Assembly (NCBI GenBank): GCA_027605045.1
Contig: JAQFWX010000029.1
Location: forward strand, 310,001 to 374,000
Length of the DNA stretch: 64,000 bases
Direction: 5' to 3'
Source of the DNA: Phallus indusiatus
Lineage: Eukaryota; Basidiomycota; Agaricomycetes; Phallales; Phallaceae
Shown here piece after piece: positions 57,909 to 64,000 of this stretch. Numbering within the stretch: the stretch's first letter is position 1; each line of letters starts with the position of its first letter. Under the pieces are notes generated by a model, which saw nothing but the letters and a program-made list of their open reading frames with translations, was not told the origin of the DNA and made no database searches. The position numbers were made by a program, and so were the translations under genes.

Positions 57909-59941
57909 TTTAGGGAGGATAGCTGTGGGCGAGTCTGACAAAGAGCTTGGGAGGAGTAGTAACTTTGTTTATGACTACAAACGAGAAACAAATGGGGTGA
58001 TTTTTCGTCATCAATTATCTGCAGCCGACCGCGTTGCTGTGGTCTTCGGGCTTAAACGGCGGAAAGGAAAGACAAATTTGGTTGAAAGGAGACAGTGTCA
58101 GAGCCATAACTCCTTAGTTCCACGCGATCTCAATTCGTATCAGAAACACATTGCAATGCGAAGTTCTGGCATGAGGAATGAGTATAAATATCCACGAAGT
58201 GTAAGTATCCACAAACCGGAGGTATGTTCATGCCTGAATCAGGCCTCTCATACGCATCTTCCCGGCATCGCGATGATGGCGGTCGGGACGTATGAAAAGA
58301 AGAGCGCGTGGGGGATAATATGCCTGACGTGACACACCGGTAAAATTCAAAAAGCCAAAACTGACCATTGCCAAAGTTATTATAGAACTCGAAGTATATG
58401 CAACGGGAAGGAGCATGTATTTCAATGTGTGCTTCCGTAGACTACTTAGTTCGGCTTACTCAACGATACGGCCATATGTCAACAAAATCACAGTCCAACG
58501 AGTTTTCACCGGGGTTGAAGTTTGGGGGATTGACAGTAAGATTCAAATGGGCCCGTGTGATCTTTTATTAGATGACTGAGAGTGGTCAATCCACGTCGGC
58601 TAATTAAACGTTGTGACGCGCTTGTCAGCGAGAAGAGGGAAGGATGATTACTGGCACGGGATATTTCAACGTGTCAACTGTTGATATAAGATAAGATGTT
58701 TTCTGAGCTTGTCAGTCCTAACATGAATCATTAATTCTGCTTGTTGAACAAAGAACATCCAACTGAGGTTTCTGACACGCACGAAATTTAGGGGAAAATC
58801 ATAAACATCAAATGGTCTAGATTTCGTGAGCATCCAGTCATGAACAGATACTGCAACATACGTAGGTTAATGCGTAAGTGCGGTGCCGGCGCTCAGAAAA
58901 TCCAAGCACGGCGAAATAGATACGGGACTGACAGCTCTGGCGGGAAACAAGAGGTAGTTACGGGCGCTTACTTCAAACTCCGACATGATGCACATGTGCT
59001 CTCTTTCTTTGCGATCCATAGTACATACCCCATCTACATCGTTATACGAACACACATTTTATTAAACCCCGAAGAACAATGGGAAATAATCTAGAGAAAG
59101 AGAAGTGTTTAAATTATGTTAAGCTACCTGGATAGCCATGACTTTACAGTGGCTTCAAGGCTACACGTACGAGTGGTGCTTTTGTATATGGCTAAACTTC
59201 ATCCCATCCATCCATCCGATGAGCAACGTGTCTAACTGGTCTTCCATTTTTCTTCAGATACCTGCAAGTGGGAATTCTACATATTAGATGAAAACCTGGT
59301 TCGGAATGGGTCCCGTTTCCTCCGACAGTCTTCATATCTCGATCAGACGTTATCAGATGTTCTCCTCAGGAAAACCGGTATTGCACTGAAGTTCGCGCTC
59401 TCCTCGAAGAACTTTTCAAAGGGAGGCAACTGCGCACTCGTAGTCCGTGAATCTTTGGAGAGACACTTCTAGACATGCATCGACTCTGAGAATTGTGAAC
59501 TGTGATGTTGGTGTCTTGGACTCCAATGAAGGAGCAACTGAAAATGGAAAAGATAGGCACGTGCAGAAGCGCATAAGAAGTTGAAAACCCCAAACAGACT
59601 TTCAACCAAGTTCGAACTTGACATCTACGCGTAACGCAACGTGCAGTTTCGAAGATCTTGGTCCGTGTTACAACGATACAATGGGCGGACCATATCCATC
59701 ACAGGCTCTCAGCATAGCAAGATGAATCCAGTGGATTGAAACTCGTGGAGCGTGGCGTTGATATTCCATAAGATAGGACAAATCCTATGTTTCTCGACGG
59801 AATATGGTTATCGAGAGCACGGTATCATAGTTATAATAAATACATTAAGGAGAATATAATATACTATACAGCAGCAGCAAAGAGTAAAGATATTTTCTGA
59901 AATTCTATTATTAGATTTCTCACTACTGTAGAGATATCAGA
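57909..59941. other. G10 upstream region; nothing else recognised
   Basis: 57920-58170 has G10 promoter sequence, also seen upstream of the LINE at 63720-63830 (gcgagt.tgacaaagagcttggga.gagtagtaa). 58490-58690 resembles 53200-53540 (tccacgtcggctaa). 58700-59940 shows no frame or repeat that I can support. Confidence 0.5.
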
Positions 59942-61805
59942 TTAATTATGGGTATACACAGGTGGGAATCTGTCTTTCGGCTGCAAAGACGACTCGGAGT
60001 TTGCTCCACTGTTATCATCATATAACAGTAGAGTTCCCCCACCCAGACGAACGCCACTATCTGCCGCATGCCACCTCAGGCTCGATTCCGAGTCGTTATT
60101 ATCAGGCAACTGTTAAAATTAAGTATCAGAAGGATGCTTTATTGGTTTTTTTCTAGGGCATTGACTGACTACGACCGTATTGATAGTAGAGTTCAAGCCG
60201 GGTGGTTCCGTCAACAACAAGGCTGGCATTGGTGATAGCGCTTCAACAACTGAATCTCTTGTGAGTAGTGATACCTGTGGAACTTGAACGGTCTGGGGAA
60301 GATCGGGTAACAGCCTAATAGTATAACTAGATTCCTCAGGCTGGTGTAAACCCGATTTGATATCGACATTTTGAGTATTACTATAACCATTGCATGAAAC
60401 ACCGTGACCACCGAGATGGTTATGGTAATATGGTAATAATTGGTAGGCTGCAAAGAAAGGTGTCGAAATTCGGCGTTTAACTCATGAACAGCATCATGAA
60501 GGCTCGCCGGAGCGGAACTGGTTCTGTGAGCTTCTTCCACTGCCTCGAGGTTTGCAACTGGCTGAAGGAGAGTTCTCAACGAATTTTGGAATGGTGCTGT
60601 TATTGCATGGGAATCCATTGACGCCAGAGTTGGTGTCGACTCCGAATTGTCAGCCAAACTACTAGTAGCTGCTGGTGTTGTTGGTGCATGTGCATCTGAG
60701 TGGAAGTGACGGTCTTGTTGGGGCATTCGTAGCTGATTATGTATAACTCCGGGCTGCCTGATGTTAACGTTGCGTGGGTTCAATTCTTGTATCATTTGAA
60801 TATTATTCTCGGTCGTTGATCCTAGACTTTGAACGACTTCGTGCTCCGAGTCGGCACTAGCAGGAAGTTCGCCGGACTCGACCTCGGAATTGAACTCAAG
60901 CTTGTTTTTCCATTGCAAGTGGCGTATAAGTTTGTTACGATGTCGTCGTCTAAAAACGAAAAGGACACCACCGAGGATGGTAAATACCAAGATGCCGATT
61001 ATAATGCCGATTATCGTAGCTAGATTTGTGTTATGGTGGTTTCCGCTGCCAGAAGAGCCTGGCTCGGAGATGCCATTAGTTGACAAGACTGAATGATCTA
61101 CAGCAGTGGTCGTACTAGCGAGCGAATTTTCAGACGTGTGCAAATTGGCAATAATAGTGGCAGGCGTGGTAGCCACAGGTGGTATTGTCAAATCTGAAAT
61201 ATCTTGCGACGAACTTGCATTACTAGTAGACGCAGCAGGCGGTGATGCAGAGTAACTTGAATAGGAGACGATGAAGAGGAACCTTGAACGAGAGTGTTAG
61301 TTGTAGAAATTGATTTTGAAGAGGGAAGAGGGTTTTGTAATGATGACGGGAAAACTTGAGCAAGTGGGAGGGAGGCAGTGTTACCTGGTATAGTGGTGGA
61401 CTCGGAGGGAGGGTCTTGAACGGGATGATCTGGAACAAGATCTTCAGCTGGAGAGTGAGCAGAAGAGCCTTGAATAGAAGAGTTTGTAATGGTAGAGCTT
61501 TGAATAGAGGAATCTTGAATGGAGGAGTCCCCAACAGAAGAGCTTTAGATAGAAGTTCCCTCAATAGAAGTACCTTCAATAGACGAGCCTTGAACGGAAG
61601 AGTTTTGAATAGAAGAGCCTTCATTAGTAGGGTCGTTGCCAGTTGAAAAGGGCGGGGAATTGGGAAGGCTGAATTCTGAGAAAGAGCGTGGTGTATGTAG
61701 ATGAACAGGTAAAGATCCCAGATTGTCTAAATCTGTTGTTGAAATATCCTTTTGAAAACGCCTATTGGCGACCATTAGAATAAAGTTACTCGGCGCTGGC
61801 GCCAT
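59942..61805 (-). pseudogene. G11: membrane-protein family copy with stop and frameshift
   Basis: Closest to G10. ATG 61805 (MAPAPSNF..). A repeat of SSIQ/SSIEG units follows and meets TAA at 61544-61546. A 60-nt segment containing it (donor gtactt, acceptor caag) could be spliced out in frame. The helix NLATIIGIIIGILVFTILGG, FRRRHRNK and APASLHDAVHE are intact. Near 60430 an 8-nt duplication (taccatat/taccataa) shifts the frame, so SGLHQPEES..IRLLP is only read in another frame. The last exon (60109-59942) is clean and ends RFPPVYTHN. A LINE insertion lies 21 bp upstream of the ATG. Confidence 0.8.
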
Positions 61806-61825
61806 GATGGTAGACAAAGTAGGCA

Positions 61826-63718
61826 CCTTAGAGAGGGTGTGTGTGTGTGTGAATCTTTGAGTCCCTGGGGGCGTAGCCCTATGTACCGGGACTTTAACAT
61901 ATGGAGATGGCCGGATCTCCTCATTTCGTGCCAGCGCTCGCTCAACCATAGTAATATGAGGTGTCGTGGGGATCTATGTCCCCGCTGTTCAATTTCGTGT
62001 GTTCATCACTCGTCTCCTCCTCCCTTTCCCTTTTCTCCCTTTCCTCCCTTCAACTATCGGAGTTTCGGGGTGACCGTAAGTTTGATATCGCTGATTGGGA
62101 TTGACGGGATTCTTGTCTGTCGTCGCTTGGGTTCCTGACTTGGATCGGGTGTCGATGTTCGGATTGGTGTAGTCGGCATCTGTCTGGAGGGCGTTTCCTC
62201 TTCTCGTGGTTCTCGTTCGCGCCTTTTTTGAGGTGGTAGCTGTGTCTGTGGCCGTTCATGTTCATTGAGTTCCCAAGTCCAGTCTTCTTTTGTCCGAAAG
62301 TACTTATACTTGCTATCTTCCGTATTTTTTTCTAGCTCTCTAGCTGCTTCCTGGTACTTCGTGCAGGTTCTGTCCCATGAGGCATGCCCTTCGGTGTCGC
62401 AATTCGTGCATCTGAACTTGGTCTCGTCTTCAACTATGCAACCATCTGTTTCATGTTCTTCCGAGCAGGTGGCACAAATGGTTGTGTCTGACTTGCACTG
62501 GGCGGCTATGTGCCCCAGTCTCTGGCATTTGTAGCATCGTTTAGGTGTCCTCACCAGCTTCCTCGTTCTGACTCTTTTGCCCTTGATTATGATGCCATCT
62601 CGTAGGATACTGTTTGCACTTTCTATGTCTTTGACCCGTATAATAAGATCCGCCGTTTCTTGACCTTCTTTCCGTTGTGTGCGCCTTTTGAGCCAGCTTG
62701 CCTTCATGATGCATCGGCTTTTCACCTCTGAAACCTTCTCGACCTTTCTTAATCCATCTTCGTTGTTGTCATCAAAAGATACTGGCACCGATTCTGCGAC
62801 TAGGGCATAGCTTCTGGTCTTGATTGCTACTGAGTGTCCGATATCATCTGAGACTTCTTCAGAATGCGCCTCCAGCCACCCGACTGTGTCCTCATCGCTT
62901 GTCTCCAACATGATTCCGCCGTTCTTCAGCTTTCGAGCACATGTGACTCTCCCTTGTGGTGCTGTGCTTTTGCCCTTTCCCACACGAGTCATTGATTGAT
63001 TGACTTTCTTCACCAGCTCCTCCTCCATGAGCTCATATAAGGTGAATTCTTCGTCATCTGAGGCTTTGTCCAGGAAGACCGTCCTTGCTTTCACATTTGG
63101 TTTCTCTGAACTTGGCTTAGGTGTTCTTCTTGTGATATCCGCAAAGGTCTTTGTATTGCTTGCAGGGGGTCTTTCTTGAGGTTTGCTGCTTTCAGTCGCT
63201 AGTTTCTTCAGAGTGTTCGTAGCTTCGCTGATTGTGTCGAGTGTTTCCTTAACTCTGCTTGCAATTGCCTCTGTTACCGCATTCGCATATCCGTTTGGTA
63301 TCAGTCCTTGAAGGGCTACTCCCAAAGCCTTGACCGTGCTTTTGAGTCTGCCTGGGCTGGTCTCGTTTCCTTCAGATAGGGTAATCAACCATGGCGCAAT
63401 GTCTTCCATTGTGATTTCTTCTTCTTTCTTCAGGAACCCTACTGCACATAGATATTCTTTTGCTTTCTTCATGTCCGTAATCGTGCCGGTTTGGTTTGCC
63501 GTCGTTCGTCTCGTTTGTGTCCCTGCACCGTAGTCGTCGGGCTCCGCAGGCATTTTCGAGCTTTCCAGCAGTTGAACTGGCTTTAAATGGTGTTTCTCGA
63601 AAGAAGATGCCAAGAGTGTTTAGATTTATCTCTCAGAGGAATCTGCGCTGCGTTTTTTGGTACTTTTCTCTTACACTGACGTGGCGGTTCGCGTGAGAAA
63701 GTCCCCCTTAGAGAGGGT
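61826..63718 (-). mobile_element. ORF1-only LINE insertion with 13-bp target duplication
   Basis: CCTTAGAGAGGGT stands at 61826-61838 and 63706-63718. The 1867 bp between, read on the - strand, have a short 5' leader (gggggactttctcacgcg..), one large gag-like frame, about 200 bp of tail and a (CA)n end, as in LINEs. No endonuclease or reverse transcriptase is present. Joining the flanks restores promoter sequence like that of G10. Confidence 0.88.
62054..63553 (-). CDS. LINE ORF1 (gag-like, zinc knuckles)
   Basis: 499 aa from the first ATG (MPAEPDDYGAG..) to TAG 62054. A helical N-terminal half is followed by a region that looks like the RNA-binding fold of LINE gag proteins (..RVTCARKLKNGGIMLET.., ..GIIIKGKRVRTRKLVRTPKR). 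Cys/His knuckles follow: CYKCQRLGHIAAQC, CATCSEEHETDGC and CTNCDTEGHASWDRTC. The C-terminus is basic and Pro/Arg-rich. The layout fits ORF1 of Tad-like or related fungal LINEs. The frame is fully open, which suggests recent insertion. It cannot move alone since ORF2 is missing. Confidence 0.88.
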   Translation of the reverse strand: MPAEPDDYGAGTQTRRTTANQTGTITDMKKAKEYLCAVGFLKKEEEITMEDIAPWLITLSEGNETSPGRLKSTVKALGVALQGLIPNGYANAVTEAIASRVKETLDTISEATNTLKKLATESSKPQERPPASNTKTFADITRRTPKPSSEKPNVKARTVFLDKASDDEEFTLYELMEEELVKKVNQSMTRVGKGKSTAPQGRVTCARKLKNGGIMLETSDEDTVGWLEAHSEEVSDDIGHSVAIKTRSYALVAESVPVSFDDNNEDGLRKVEKVSEVKSRCIMKASWLKRRTQRKEGQETADLIIRVKDIESANSILRDGIIIKGKRVRTRKLVRTPKRCYKCQRLGHIAAQCKSDTTICATCSEEHETDGCIVEDETKFRCTNCDTEGHASWDRTCTKYQEAARELEKNTEDSKYKYFRTKEDWTWELNEHERPQTQLPPQKRREREPREEETPSRQMPTTPIRTSTPDPSQEPKRRQTRIPSIPISDIKLTVTPKLR

Positions 63719-64000
63719 AATTGTGAGCGAGTTCGATAAAGAGCTTGGGAAGAGTAATAATGTTATATATGAATACGAAATACAAAACAGATGAGATGGT
63801 TTTTCGTCATCATTTTGATGAGTGCGGAAACAGGCTACACGGAGATTTGTAAGCGAAGGCTATATGCGCCGTTTCTTACGGCTAGGCGACTTTGAGATAC
63901 TAATAGGCTATATTTTCTATTTTTTACCTTTTATTCCCCCTTCGTCTCACTTTTATTTGAAATTCACATTTCTTATTTTTACCTTTCCAATCACCTTTTA
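63719..64000. promoter_or_regulatory. Displaced upstream region of G11
   Basis: 63719-63850 matches the G10 upstream region (gcgag.tc.gataaagagcttggga, ..tttttcgtcatca). Before the LINE insertion this sequence adjoined the G11 start. The last 150 bp are T-rich with nothing recognised. Confidence 0.6.

Noticed and set aside
63553..63613. Longer ORF1 start in the LINE
   Set aside because: The upstream 20 codons begin with TTG. The first ATG is at 63553.

Overview
This is a fungal, almost certainly Agaricomycete (mushroom) genomic segment. The evidence is multi-exon genes with roughly 50-70 bp GT-AG or GC-AG introns, laccases with the four basidiomycete copper signatures, single-pass membrane proteins with a PPVY tail, and Copia-, Gypsy-, LINE-, SINE- and MITE-type repeats.

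Region 1 (1-4.1 kb) starts inside the 3' end of a Ty1/copia element whose 3' LTR (79-258) has cut a small secreted-protein gene. It then holds two MITE-like palindromes and a block of unknown nature that recurs at 7.5-8.4 kb. Region 2 (4.1-28.5 kb) is a laccase array. Laccases A, B, C and D run on the + strand (4135, 9803, 14038, 17749) and E and F on the - strand (starts 23356 and 28418), so D and E are convergent. Laccase remnants lie between A and B and between C and D. All six genes share one intron grid, including a 15-nt micro-exon that encodes HWHG(I/L). A has a 2-nt insertion at its last exon. F has an AA in place of the AG acceptor before the micro-exon. An inverted pair of tRNA-like SINE copies lies between B and C. 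E and F are a tandem duplication whose breakpoint carried part of the neighbouring RING-finger gene (relic at 24.8-25.2 kb).

Region 3 (30.6-33.1 kb) is an intact RING-finger gene of about 774 codons on the - strand. Region 4 (33.7-61.8 kb) is a tandem array, all on the - strand, of eleven copies (G1-G11) of a membrane-protein family. Each has a variable Ser/Thr/Pro- or Gly/Ala-rich outer part, one transmembrane helix followed by an Arg/Lys cluster, a Ser-rich inner part and a short last exon ending in RFPPVYT. Degenerate pieces of the RING gene (R1-R6) recur between copies. G1, G2, G4, G8 and G10 look intact; G3, G5, G6, G7, G9 and G11 carry visible damage. A Copia solo LTR, a Gypsy-type solo LTR and a LINE derivative with only ORF1 have landed in this array, each with a recognisable target-site duplication.

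The laccases are presumably secreted phenol oxidases that duplicated together with their promoters. The membrane family and the RING protein have no function that can be read from sequence beyond topology and the PPxY and RING motifs. Exon boundaries were read by eye from splice consensus and from comparison between copies, and transcripts would be needed to confirm them.
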